From Streptomyces coeruleorubidus (GTDB lineage Bacteria > Actinomycetota > Actinomycetes > Streptomycetales > Streptomycetaceae): a DNA stretch of 64,000 nt. The stretch spans positions 4,340,001 through 4,404,000 of the forward strand of contig NZ_CP118527.1 in assembly GCF_028885415.1 (NCBI RefSeq). Direction: 5' to 3'. Positions 1-7,171 of the stretch are shown here, in pieces; the stretch's first letter is position 1; each line of letters begins with the position of its first letter. Made by a program: the position numbers and the translations under genes. The notes below the pieces were generated by a model. That model was given only the letters and a program-made list of their open reading frames with translations. It did no database searches and was not told the DNA's origin.

Positions 1-139
1 CGCGCGGACCGCGGCCGTCTCGGACCGGTCGGTCCTGTGAACTGTTCTGCCTGCTGTGCCTGTTGCCGTTCCTTGTGGTTCCTGTCGGTGTGCACATCCC
101 TGTAGCGCACATTCCGGTTGGTTCGTCACCGCAGATTAT

Positions 140-153
140 CGAATGAGCATTCG
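140..153. repeat. Short palindrome CGAATGAGCATTCG
   Basis: A perfect inverted repeat with six-base arms and a two-base centre lies alone in the intergenic region. It has the size and symmetry of a dimeric repressor site, but no gene start is close enough to assign it. Confidence 0.35.
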
Positions 154-244
154 AGGATGCCGTTCTCGCGGGCAACACCCCTCGTTCGAGTGACCCCCCT
201 CAAGGATTGATCGCCTCGGTCGAGGGGAGATCTTCAGCGGGAGG

Positions 245-305
245 CGGACCGCTCGGGGAAACCGGTCCGAGGGGAATGACCCTGAGAGCTCGGGGCTCCG
301 GGTCA
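245..305 (+). ncRNA. Two tandem stem-loops, possible 3' UTR or small RNA
   Basis: Positions 245-250 pair with 264-269 (CGGACC/GGTCCG) and 277-282 pair with 300-305 (TGACCC/GGGTCA, with a further GAG/CTC inside). They directly precede the strong hairpin at 321-348, so a transcript ending there would carry three consecutive helices. No coding function is visible. A transcript has not been shown; this is inferred from structure only. Confidence 0.3.
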
Positions 306-320
306 GCACAGGGGAGGACA

Positions 321-348
321 GGCCCCGGCGCCACACGGCGCCGGGGCC
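321..348. terminator. Strong hairpin terminator
   Basis: Perfect 12-base-pair stem GGCCCCGGCGCC/GGCGCCGGGGCC closed by an ACAC loop. No T tract follows, which is usual for high-GC actinobacteria. It could end transcripts from the left or, on the other strand, the dmdR1 transcript 240 bases beyond its stop codon. Confidence 0.65.
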
Positions 349-465
349 CTCTGCGTCTCCACGGCACATCCTTGCGCCCCCTCCCCGACCGGGTGACATC
401 GCTGTCGAGCCGCGGCCAAGAGCCCTCAGGTCATATGCCTCACGCGACAGCGTCGCACGGGAAGC

Positions 466-1419
466 GTGCGAGCGCTGCCATTCGACGGACTGGATCCTGG
501 ATCCGACCGGATCCCGCCAATACCACAACCGCCCCACGCGCAACGGAAGTTGGCGACCACCCCGGGCCGGGTCCGTGGCCGGGCTCAGGGCTTGGCGACG
601 AACACGTGCGAGGCGACGTCCGACTCCAGCTCGGCCGCCTCGCCACCGCTGCCGACCAGCACACCGCCCGCCGACTCCGTCACACTCACCACCGAGCCGG
701 GCTGCACGCCCGCCCGCCGCAGCGTGTACATCAGCTGCGCGTCCGTCTGGATCGGCTCGCCGATCCGGCGCACCACGACCGTCTTGCCCTCGGCGCCCGG
801 GTCGAGACTGGCCAGCGACACCATGCCCTCGTCCAGGAACGGGTCGGCGCCGTCCTTCTCGCCGAGCTCCTCCAGACCCGGGATCGGGTTGCCGTACGGC
901 GACTCCGTCGGGTGCCGCAGCAGCTCCAGGACGCGGCGCTCCACGGCCTCGCTCATCACGTGCTCCCAGCGGCACGCCTCGGCGTGGACCTGCTCCCACT
1001 CCAGACCGATCACGTCGACGAGCAGACACTCGGCGAGCCGGTGCTTGCGCATCACGCGCGTGGCGAGACGGCGGCCCTCGTCGGTGAGCTCCAGGTGCCG
1101 GTCGCTGGCGACGGACACCAGGCCGTCGCGCTCCATCCGCGCCACGGTCTGGCTGACCGTCGGTCCGCTCTGGTCCAGCCGCTCGGCGATACGGGCGCGC
1201 ATGGGGACCACACCCTCTTCCTCCAGCTCGAGGATGGTGCGGAGATACATCTCCGTGGTGTCGATCAGTCCGGACATACGTGCCCCTCGAATGAGATCTG
1301 CCGGAGGCTGGACGGCTCACCGGCGTGTGCGCTGGCCCTGCACCCAATTCTGCCGGATACCACCGACAACCGTGCCGCGGGAGGGAAAGCGGGGGTTACC
1401 CCGGCCCGCGCAGGGGTAG
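466..1419 (+). CDS. Antisense ORF over dmdR1 (adm-like), uncertain
   Basis: An open frame of 317 codons runs on the strand opposite dmdR1; a second plus-strand frame is open from 207 to 1487. In S. coelicolor an antiparallel gene named adm has been described across dmdR1 and linked to siderophore and antibiotic control, so the arrangement is worth recording. Against it: in such GC-rich DNA the antisense of a real gene is routinely open, the predicted protein is Ser/Arg/Pro-rich with no recognisable domain, and no convincing ribosome binding site precedes the start. I cannot tell which of the two frames would correspond to adm. Confidence 0.2.
   Translation: MRALPFDGLDPGSDRIPPIPQPPHAQRKLATTPGRVRGRAQGLATNTCEATSDSSSAASPPLPTSTPPADSVTLTTEPGCTPARRSVYISCASVWIGSPIRRTTTVLPSAPGSRLASDTMPSSRNGSAPSFSPSSSRPGIGLPYGDSVGCRSSSRTRRSTASLITCSQRHASAWTCSHSRPITSTSRHSASRCLRITRVARRRPSSVSSRCRSLATDTRPSRSIRATVWLTVGPLWSSRSAIRARMGTTPSSSSSRMVRRYISVVSISPDIRAPRMRSAGGWTAHRRVRWPCTQFCRIPPTTVPREGKRGLPRPAQG
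585..1277 (-). CDS. dmdR1: DmdR1, DtxR/IdeR-family iron-dependent repressor
   Basis: A 230-residue Fe2+-activated repressor that, in this family, binds iron boxes in front of siderophore and iron-uptake genes. The winged helix-turn-helix covers about residues 25-60. The metal ligands fall at the canonical DtxR/IdeR positions: M10, C102, E105, H106 for one site and H79, E83, H98 for the other, with E174 and Q177 from the C-terminal SH3-like domain (about 150-230). The ATG is preceded by GAGGGG. It is followed by a non-coding region with a strong hairpin, and is divergent from the SIS-domain gene. An extended ORF lies antisense to nearly the whole gene. The protein matches what I remember of S. 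coelicolor DmdR1, including its length. Confidence 0.93.
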   Translation of the reverse strand: MSGLIDTTEMYLRTILELEEEGVVPMRARIAERLDQSGPTVSQTVARMERDGLVSVASDRHLELTDEGRRLATRVMRKHRLAECLLVDVIGLEWEQVHAEACRWEHVMSEAVERRVLELLRHPTESPYGNPIPGLEELGEKDGADPFLDEGMVSLASLDPGAEGKTVVVRRIGEPIQTDAQLMYTLRRAGVQPGSVVSVTESAGGVLVGSGGEAAELESDVASHVFVAKP

Positions 1420-1483
1420 GACGGAGCCTTTCACAGCCGCACGAAGCGCGCTCACGGCCCGTGCCGAGCTTTTCACGGCCGTA

Positions 1484-1513
1484 TTGACACCGCACTGGTC
1501 CAGACCGCACCGT
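1484..1513 (+). promoter_or_regulatory. Candidate promoter for the SIS-domain gene
   Basis: A perfect TTGACA at 1484-1489 is followed after 18 bases by CACCGT at 1508-1513, a weak -10. It would start transcription about 35 bases before the ATG at 1556. Confidence 0.4.
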
Positions 1514-1555
1514 GATGCGCGACACTCGCCCCAGGCCAGCCCGAAGGGACCCCGT

Positions 1556-2311
1556 ATGAGCGAGCGCGCGCCGGCCGGCCGGTTCCTCGACGCCGCGATC
1601 GGCCTGCTGCGGCGGGTCCGCGACGAGGAGGCCGACGGCATCACGGCGGCCGGGACGCTCCTCGCCGACACCGTCGAGGACGGCGGCCGCCTCTTCGCCT
1701 TCGGCGCCGGGCACTCCTCCCTCGCCGCGCAGGACCTCGTCTACCGCGCCGGCGGTCTCGCCCTGATGAACCTGCTCGCCGTGCCCGGTGTCGTCGGCGT
1801 CGACGTCATGCCCGCGCCGCTGGGCTCCGCCCTGGAACGCGTCGACGGCCTCGCGAGCGCCGTCCTGGACAGCTCCCCGCTGCGCGAGGGCGACGCCCTG
1901 CTGATCATCTCCCTCTCGGGGCGCAACGCCCTCCCCGTGGAGATGGCCATGGCCGCGCGCGCCCTGGGCGTCAAGGTCATCGGCGTGACATCGGTGGCGT
2001 ACGCCTCGGAGACGAAGTCCCGGCACGCCTCGGGGACGTACCTCAAGGACCACTGCGATCTCGTCCTCGACTCGAAGATCGCGGTCGGCGACGCGGAGCT
2101 CACCCTCGACAACGTGCCCGCCCCCTTCGCCCCCGCCTCCACGGTCGTCACCTCGGCCCTCCTCCAGGCCGTCATGGCGACGACGGCCGCCACGCTCGCC
2201 GACCGCGGCGTCGAGCCCCCGCTCCTGCGCTCCGGGAACGTCGACGGGGGCCATGACTGGAACGGGCGGGTGATGGAGCAGTACCGGGACCGGATCTTCT
2301 ACCGGCACTGA
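1556..2311 (+). CDS. SIS-domain sugar-phosphate-binding protein
   Basis: A 251-residue soluble protein of the SIS (sugar isomerase) fold, similar to the UPF0309-type proteins of Streptomyces. The phosphosugar-binding signature FAFGAGHSSLAAQDL lies near residues 45-60 and LLIISLSGRNALPVEMA near 118-135, corresponding to the two SIS phosphate-binding loops. The ATG at 1556 was chosen over the upstream in-frame start because GAAGGGA sits six bases before it and similarity begins there. It is divergent from dmdR1 and convergent with the PAS protein, whose stop is ten bases away. Which sugar phosphate it binds cannot be told from sequence; it may be a regulator or an isomerase. Confidence 0.85.
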   Translation: MSERAPAGRFLDAAIGLLRRVRDEEADGITAAGTLLADTVEDGGRLFAFGAGHSSLAAQDLVYRAGGLALMNLLAVPGVVGVDVMPAPLGSALERVDGLASAVLDSSPLREGDALLIISLSGRNALPVEMAMAARALGVKVIGVTSVAYASETKSRHASGTYLKDHCDLVLDSKIAVGDAELTLDNVPAPFAPASTVVTSALLQAVMATTAATLADRGVEPPLLRSGNVDGGHDWNGRVMEQYRDRIFYRH

Positions 2312-2321
2312 CGCCGACGCC

Positions 2322-3779
2322 TCACTCCCCGTCCGACAACCCCGCGAGATCCAGCGCCGCGGCGATCCGCACCGCCACGTCCTCCGCGTACATCGCGTCG
2401 GACCGCTCGAAGGCACTGCGCCCCGCGCCCCGCAGGAACGTCACGACACCCAGCGTCCGCCCCCGGCTGCGCAGCACCGCGCACAGGGCGTGCACGGCGT
2501 CCGGTGGCCACTGGCGGGCCAGGGCCCACTCCCGGGCCTGCTCGGGCGAGGCGGCGCCCGCGCTCGCCCGCAGCGCGCCGACCCGCTCCACGCACTGCAG
2601 GGCCGGATGCCCCTCGGCGTACCGCACGGGCAGGCCCGCGCGGTCGGCGAGCTTGCTCGGACCCGGCGCTCCGGAGGGCGTCGCGGCGACCCGCACCAGC
2701 CGCACCGGCCCCTCGGTGTCCGTGTCGGTGAGCGCACCGCCGGCCACCCGGTCGATCAGCGCGTGGTCGGCGAAACCGGCCAGGGCGAAGTCCAGGTGCA
2801 CGGTCGCGGCCTCCGCCGGGTCCTCGCACTCGGCGGCGGCCCGCGAGGCCCGGTGCAGCTGCTGCGTACGGAACCGCAGCAGCGACGCCTCCTGCTCGGC
2901 CTGCTTGGCCTCCGTCACGTCCTGGAACAGCCAGCCCACGCCCAGCGGAACCGGCTCCTCCGCCAGCGGCGAGGCCAGCCGCAGGAAACCGCTGCGCCAG
3001 CACCGCCGCCGCTCCCCCTCGGGCGTACGCACCGTCACCCACACCTCGGCGGGCGCGGGCGGCGCACCCTCCGCCAGCACGTGCTGAAGCGCGCTCTCCA
3101 GCTCCTCCACACCCTGCGCGAGCAGCTCCCCGAGGGGCCGCCCGAGCACGGACGTGCGCCCCGTGCCCAGCGCCTTGGCCGCGTGCGCGTTCACCACGGC
3201 GGGCCGCAGGTCGACGTCCACGAGCACGACACCCCAGCTCGCGTCCTCGAACAGCGCCTCGCTCAACGCGATCGACCGCTCCAGATCGATCTGCGCGTGC
3301 ACCTCGCTGAAGGCGCAGTACACACCCGCGGGCTTTCCGTCCGGACCCCGCACGGCCGCCGACTGCGTCCGTACGAGGACCCGCCCGCCGTCCTTCGTCA
3401 GCAGCGCGAACTCGTGCACCTGGCGCCCCGGCGCGTGCATGGCGGACAGCAGCCGCCCCTCGACCTCCTCGGCGTCCGCGCTGCGCACGGCCCACCCGGC
3501 GAGACCTCGCCGCCCCACGGCCTCGTCTGCGCTCCATCCCAGGATCCGCTCGGCCTCGCGGTTCCAGTGCGTCACGACCCCGTCGGCGTCGAAGGCGCAC
3601 AGCGCCGCGTCCATGCCGTCCAGCAGCGCGGCAAGCAGATCCGAACCATCCGAATTGTCCCGCTCGGGCTCGTCCGGCCCCAGCTCGTCGGTGGTCCCAC
3701 TACGCCGGGAAGCACTCACCTGGACCCCCTGCAGGCTGCGTCCGCACGTACGGCACGTCGGTTCGCTACTTGCAATCAT
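2322..3779 (-). CDS. Cytoplasmic PAS-PAS-GAF sensor-like protein
   Basis: A 485-residue protein with an N-terminal CxxC pair (CRTC, about residues 9-12), a first PAS domain near 50-165 containing WNREAERILGWSADEAVGR, a second PAS domain near 170-290 ending in the WLFQDVTEAKQAE signature, and a GAF-like C-terminal half (about 310-475). No membrane segment, histidine kinase, GGDEF or PP2C-type phosphatase domain is present, so the output is not evident; it may signal by protein-protein contact or be the sensory half of a PAS/SpoIIE-type protein that has lost its effector. The ligand is unknown. Confidence 0.75.
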   Translation of the reverse strand: MIASSEPTCRTCGRSLQGVQVSASRRSGTTDELGPDEPERDNSDGSDLLAALLDGMDAALCAFDADGVVTHWNREAERILGWSADEAVGRRGLAGWAVRSADAEEVEGRLLSAMHAPGRQVHEFALLTKDGGRVLVRTQSAAVRGPDGKPAGVYCAFSEVHAQIDLERSIALSEALFEDASWGVVLVDVDLRPAVVNAHAAKALGTGRTSVLGRPLGELLAQGVEELESALQHVLAEGAPPAPAEVWVTVRTPEGERRRCWRSGFLRLASPLAEEPVPLGVGWLFQDVTEAKQAEQEASLLRFRTQQLHRASRAAAECEDPAEAATVHLDFALAGFADHALIDRVAGGALTDTDTEGPVRLVRVAATPSGAPGPSKLADRAGLPVRYAEGHPALQCVERVGALRASAGAASPEQAREWALARQWPPDAVHALCAVLRSRGRTLGVVTFLRGAGRSAFERSDAMYAEDVAVRIAAALDLAGLSDGE

Positions 3780-3885
3780 TCAACTCGAACGTGACCCAGC
3801 GCACACCGAGTTCCCACAACATTGAAGGAATCGTTGTACGGCGGCGATCCCCACGTCAACGCCCGGAGGGCGGCCTGCCGCAGAC

Positions 3886-4299
3886 TCAGTCGATCAACGA
3901 CAAGGCCCCAGTACCACTCCCGCGCCGCGCGTACACCTCGATCTCGATCTTCATCCGGGGATCCGCGAGCCCGCACACCAGCATCGTCGCCGCCGGCCGC
4001 ACCTCACCGAAGCACTTCCGCAGCACCGGCCAGCACGGTTCGAAGTCCTCCCGCTCCGGCAGCAGGTACCGCACCCGCACGACGTCCGCGAAGGAACACC
4101 CCGCCTCCTCCAGCGCGGCCCCTATGTTCCGCAGACACTGCTCGGCCTGCTCCACGACGTCGTCGGAGATCGTCATGTCCGAGTAGTCGAACCCGGTCGT
4201 GCCCGACACATGCACCCAGTCCCCGTCCACCACGGCCCGGGCGTACCCGATCCGCTCCTCGAACACCGAACCGCTGAGAATCGCCCGTCGTTGCGTCAT
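3886..4299 (-). CDS. RidA (YjgF/YER057c/UK114) family protein
   Basis: A 137-residue member of the Rid family, trimeric enzymes that hydrolyse reactive enamine/imine intermediates released by PLP enzymes. The family C-terminal block is visible as DPRMKIEIEVYARR, with the conserved Glu of the active-site pocket. The usual catalytic Arg position is occupied within VCGLADPRM, so it is more like the Rid subfamilies than archetypal RidA. The start is ATG at 4299; the ribosome binding site is weak. It diverges from the structured leader of the HIT-like gene. Confidence 0.82.
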   Translation of the reverse strand: MTQRRAILSGSVFEERIGYARAVVDGDWVHVSGTTGFDYSDMTISDDVVEQAEQCLRNIGAALEEAGCSFADVVRVRYLLPEREDFEPCWPVLRKCFGEVRPAATMLVCGLADPRMKIEIEVYARRGSGTGALSLID

Positions 4300-4323
4300 G
4301 GGGTCAAGGTCTCAGAAAAACGG

Positions 4324-4353
4324 TTGATCCGAGGCCGGACCGTTTCCTAAGGT
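4324..4353 (+). promoter_or_regulatory. Promoter of the structured leader
   Basis: TTGATC at 4324-4329 and TAAGGT at 4348-4353 are separated by 18 bases, a good housekeeping-type promoter. Transcription would begin near 4360, giving a leader of about 225 nucleotides before the HIT-like gene. Confidence 0.55.
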
Positions 4354-4386
4354 TCCAGGTACACGAGAGAGGAGGTGGTTCGGCAG

Positions 4387-4425
4387 ATGTATGAATACCG
4401 GACGCGTGAGGTGGCTGCGGGCTAG
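4387..4425 (+). CDS. 12-codon upstream ORF (leader peptide MYEYRTREVAAG)
   Basis: An ATG preceded by a near-perfect Shine-Dalgarno (GAGAGGAGGTGG, 4367-4378) opens a 12-codon frame ending in TAG. The reading frame is far too short for a functional domain, yet its ribosome binding site is among the best in the window. The stop codon lies in the loop of a hairpin (4418-4422 pairing with 4428-4432), so a translating ribosome would open that helix. This is the architecture of a leader peptide in transcription attenuation. No codon is strikingly repeated, so the signal sensed (an amino acid, or ribosome stalling by an antibiotic) is unclear. Confidence 0.5.
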   Translation: MYEYRTREVAAG

Positions 4426-4580
4426 CGGCCCGACACCACACACAGTGCGGTGCCGGACCAGCACGTGAGCGAAACGTGCAGCCGGCCCAATCTCCAGCAG
4501 TCACCCGACCCGCGAGTCGCCGGTACGTCCGGCCGGCTCCTCCTTTGGAGGACCAGACTCGCGGGTCGTCTGCGTTTTCC
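4411..4580 (+). promoter_or_regulatory. Structured attenuator-like leader upstream of HIT-like gene
   Basis: Consecutive helices can be drawn: P1 (4418-4422/4428-4432, flanked by GTGG/CCAC), P2 (4452-4456/4482-4486 with inner GCACGT/ACGTGC at 4461-4466/4474-4479), and a three-way junction closed by a perfect 13-base-pair stem 4506-4518/4556-4568 with two inner hairpins (4519-4523/4529-4533 and 4538-4543/4547-4552). A TTTT run at 4575-4578 follows, as in an intrinsic terminator. AGCCGGCC at 4480-4487 is exactly complementary to 4531-4538, giving an alternative helix that would break both P2 and the junction. That mutual exclusion suggests a switch. It matches no riboswitch class that I recognise. 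Confidence 0.5.
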
Positions 4581-4588
4581 GGGGGGTG

Positions 4589-5065
4589 ATGGTGGTGGGT
4601 GAGTGGCGCGACGATCGGATCGGCAGCGCTCTGCGGGGTGAGAATCCGGCCGTGCTGCGGAGGCTGGACGCCGGGTTCGCGGCGATCGGCGATGTGCAGT
4701 TTCTGCCTGGCTACTCGGTGCTGCTGACCGACGATCCCGCGGTGGAGCGGCTGTCGGAGCTGCCGCGGGGCAGGCGGCTGGCGTTTCTGGGGGACATGGA
4801 GCGGCTGGGGGAAGCCGTCGAGCGGGCCTGTCGGCGGATGGAGTCGGGGTTTCTGCGGGTCAATCTGGAGATTCTCGGGAACGCCGACGGATTCCTGCAC
4901 GCGCATGTGTGGCCGCGGTACGACTGGGAGCCCGAGGATCTCGTGCGGCTGCCCGTGTGGCTCTATCCGCGGGAGATGTGGAGCGCGGAGCGGTATGCGC
5001 TCGGGGCGCGGCATCAGCCGTTGCGGGAGGCGATCGGTGAGGAGCTGGACCGGCTCACGGGGTGA
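4589..5065 (+). CDS. HIT-like (histidine triad-like) protein
   Basis: About 158 residues resembling HIT-fold nucleotide hydrolases/transferases such as diadenosine tetraphosphate hydrolases. The triad region reads FLHAHVWPRYDWEP near residue 108-121: the first two His are kept but the third is Trp, so standard AMP-lysine/Ap4A hydrolysis may be lost or altered. The start is ambiguous: GTG 4586, ATG 4589 and GTG 4595 are in frame, and only GTG 4595 has a well-spaced G-rich sequence (4581-4586). It begins a few bases after the terminator-like structure of the leader, which probably governs its transcription. It is convergent with the citrate synthase. Confidence 0.75.
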   Translation: MVVGEWRDDRIGSALRGENPAVLRRLDAGFAAIGDVQFLPGYSVLLTDDPAVERLSELPRGRRLAFLGDMERLGEAVERACRRMESGFLRVNLEILGNADGFLHAHVWPRYDWEPEDLVRLPVWLYPREMWSAERYALGARHQPLREAIGEELDRLTG

Positions 5066-5074
5066 GACGTGCGG

Positions 5075-5104
5075 ACGGCCTCACCCGCAGCCGGGTGAGG
5101 CCGT
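5075..5104. terminator. Bidirectional terminator between HIT-like gene and citrate synthase
   Basis: Thirteen perfect base pairs (5075-5087 with 5092-5104) closed by a CAGC loop lie between two convergent genes. It would serve both strands. Confidence 0.75.
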
Positions 5105-5116
5105 GTGTGAGAGGGG

Positions 5117-6217
5117 TCAGTGGGCGATGCCCTCGTAGCCCTCGATCTCGCGGGGGTTACGGGTGCCGGGGCCGGTGTAGCGGGCCGAGGGGCGGACCAG
5201 GCGGCCGGTGCGCTTCTGTTCGAGGATGTGGGCGGACCAGCCGGCCGTGCGGGCGCAGGTGAACATGGACGTGAACATGTGGGCCGGGACCTCGGCGAAG
5301 TCCAGCACGATGGCTGCCCAGAACTCGACGTTGGTGGCCAGGACCCGGTCGGGGCGGCGGGCGTGGAGTTCCGCCAGGGCCGCCTTCTCCAGGGCCTCGG
5401 CGACCTCGAAGCGGGGGGCTCCCAGCTCGCGGGCCGTGCGGCGCAGGACCCTCGCCCTCGGGTCCTCGGCGCGGTAGACGCGGTGGCCGAAGCCCATGAG
5501 GCGTTCACCCTTGTCGAGGGTCTGCTTGACGTAGGCCTCGGCGTCGCCCGTGCGCTCGATCTCCTCGATCATGTGCAGGACGCGGGAGGGGGCGCCGCCG
5601 TGGAGGGGACCCGACATCGCACCGACGGCTCCCGACAGGGCCGCCGCCACGTCCGCGCCCGTCGAGGCGATCACGCGCGCCGTGAACGTGGACGCGTTCA
5701 TGCCGTGTTCCGCGGCGCTCGTCCAGTACGCGTCCACCGCCGCCACGTGCTTGGGGTCAGGCTCGCCGCGCCAGCGGATCATGAAGCGCTCGACGACGGA
5801 GTGGGCCTTGTCGATCTCGCGCTGCGGGACCATCGGCAGGCCCTGGCCGCGGGCCGACTGGGCGACGTAGGACAGGGCCATGACGGCCGCCCGTGCCAGG
5901 TCCTCGCGGGCCTGTTCGGCGTCGATGTCCAGGAGGGGTTTCAGGCCCCAGACGGGCGCGAGCATGGCCAGGGCCGACTGGACGTCGACGCGGATGTCGC
6001 CGGAGTGGACGGGGATGGGGAACGGCTCGGCGGGGGGCAGACCGGGGTTGAAGGCGCCGTCGACGAGCAGGCCCCAGACGTTGCCGAAGGAGACGTGTCC
6101 GACGAGGTCCTCGATGTCGACGCCCCGGTACCGGAGTGCGCCGCCCTCCTTATCCGGTTCGGCGATCTCCGTCTCGAACGCGACGACTCCCTCGAGTCCG
6201 GGTACGAAGTCGGACAT
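5117..6217 (-). CDS. Citrate synthase paralogue (citrate synthase 2 type)
   Basis: A 366-residue enzyme of the citrate synthase family, which condenses acetyl-CoA with oxaloacetate. It is shorter than the roughly 430-residue type II enzyme and lacks that N-terminal extension. Conserved features are H171 in SAAEHGMNAS, H206 in SGPLHGGA, H245 in GFGHRVYR, and the Arg-rich C-terminus QKRTGRLVRPSARY. The catalytic Asp, normally in NVDFY, is Glu298 here (NVEFW). Either the enzyme uses Glu as base or it has changed substrate, for example to another acyl-CoA/2-oxoacid pair. It is monocistronic and divergent from pdxH. Probably not the main TCA-cycle citrate synthase. Confidence 0.85.
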   Translation of the reverse strand: MSDFVPGLEGVVAFETEIAEPDKEGGALRYRGVDIEDLVGHVSFGNVWGLLVDGAFNPGLPPAEPFPIPVHSGDIRVDVQSALAMLAPVWGLKPLLDIDAEQAREDLARAAVMALSYVAQSARGQGLPMVPQREIDKAHSVVERFMIRWRGEPDPKHVAAVDAYWTSAAEHGMNASTFTARVIASTGADVAAALSGAVGAMSGPLHGGAPSRVLHMIEEIERTGDAEAYVKQTLDKGERLMGFGHRVYRAEDPRARVLRRTARELGAPRFEVAEALEKAALAELHARRPDRVLATNVEFWAAIVLDFAEVPAHMFTSMFTCARTAGWSAHILEQKRTGRLVRPSARYTGPGTRNPREIEGYEGIAH

Positions 6218-6502
6218 CAGGCGGCTCCTCGTGATGTAAGCGACAGATGGTGTGATGTGGGGTGGGACGAACGAACCATGTGTCAGTCAGCTTGCGAAGC
6301 GGGCGGCCGTCCAGAGGATCCACGGTCGTGTGCGGCGACTCGCGGTCCTGGCCGGTCCCCCCTGTGATGCCCCGTGCGGCTGGCGGTCATCCAACCGGAA
6401 CGGCACGGAAACGATAACCCCGAGTGCCACCGTTGGGGAGAGTTCACGGCACTCAGTGCCAGGCAGTGACGAAGGACACCGTCCATACGGCAAGATGACC
6501 GG

Positions 6503-7171
6503 GTGACCGACCGCGACGCCGTCCCCTTCGACCTGGCCTCGATGCGCAAGCAGTACCGGGCCGAGGGCCTCTCCGAGACCGAGCTGGCCGCCACCCCCGT
6601 CGAGCAGTTCGCGCGCTGGTTCAAACAGGCCGCGACGGACGGCGGGCTGTTCGAGCCGAACGCCATGGTCGTCTCGACGGCCGACGCCGAGGGGCGGCCC
6701 AGCACCCGCACGGTGCTGCTGAAGCACTTCGACGAGCAGGGCTTCGTCTTCTACACGAACTACGACTCCCGCAAGGCACGTGACCTGGCACAGAACCCGT
6801 ACGTCGCGCTGCTGTTCCCCTGGCATCCGATGGCCCGGCAGGTCATCGTGACCGGGGTCGCGCGGCGTACCGGGCGGGACGAGACGGCGGCGTACTTCCG
6901 CACCCGGCCGCACGGCTCGCAGCTCGGCGCGTGGGCCAGCGCGCAGTCCTCGGTGATCGCCACCCGCGCCGACATCGACGGGGCGTACGCCGAGCTGGCC
7001 GCCCGCTATCCCGAGGGCGAGCAGGTGCCCGTGCCGCCGAACTGGGGCGGTTTCCGGGTGGCCCCGCAGACGGTGGAGTTCTGGCAGGGCCGCGAGAACC
7101 GGCTGCACGACCGGTTGCGGTACGTGGAGCGGGCCGACGGGACCTGGCGCGTGGAGCGGCTCAGCCCCTAA
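6503..7171 (+). CDS. pdxH: PdxH, pyridoxamine 5'-phosphate oxidase
   Basis: A 222-residue FMN-dependent oxidase converting pyridoxine or pyridoxamine 5'-phosphate to pyridoxal 5'-phosphate, the last step of vitamin B6 salvage. FMN/substrate-binding blocks are clear: [20 protein letters not shown] (about 74-93), [45 protein letters not shown], and the C-terminal [12 protein letters not shown] followed by WRVERLSP. The start GTG at 6503 lies six bases after CAAGAT, a possible -10, suggesting a leaderless message. Its stop overlaps by four bases the stop of the convergent TetR gene. Confidence 0.95.
   Translation: MTDRDAVPFDLASMRKQYRAEGLSETELAATPVEQFARWFKQAATDGGLFEPNAMVVSTADAEGRPSTRTVLLKHFDEQGFVFYTNYDSRKARDLAQNPYVALLFPWHPMARQVIVTGVARRTGRDETAAYFRTRPHGSQLGAWASAQSSVIATRADIDGAYAELAARYPEGEQVPVPPNWGGFRVAPQTVEFWQGRENRLHDRLRYVERADGTWRVERLSP

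Larger units (their letters stand above)
1..584. other. Intergenic region without a convincing protein gene
   Basis: No frame here has the composition or start context of a real gene; the long plus-strand frame that begins at 207 continues antisense through dmdR1 and is treated separately. The stretch contains a 14-base palindrome at 140-153, two stem-loops at 245-269 and 277-305, and a very strong hairpin at 321-348. These could be the 3' end of a transcript entering from the left or a small RNA. Confidence 0.6.

Noticed and set aside
1278..1555. An iron box controlling dmdR1 or the SIS gene
   Set aside because: No TTAGGTTAGGCTAACCTAA-like palindrome was found in the intergenic sequence.
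4406..4580. A T-box or other known riboswitch in the HIT leader
   Set aside because: The T-box antiterminator signature and motifs of the common classes are absent, and a leader ORF with a strong ribosome binding site points to attenuation.
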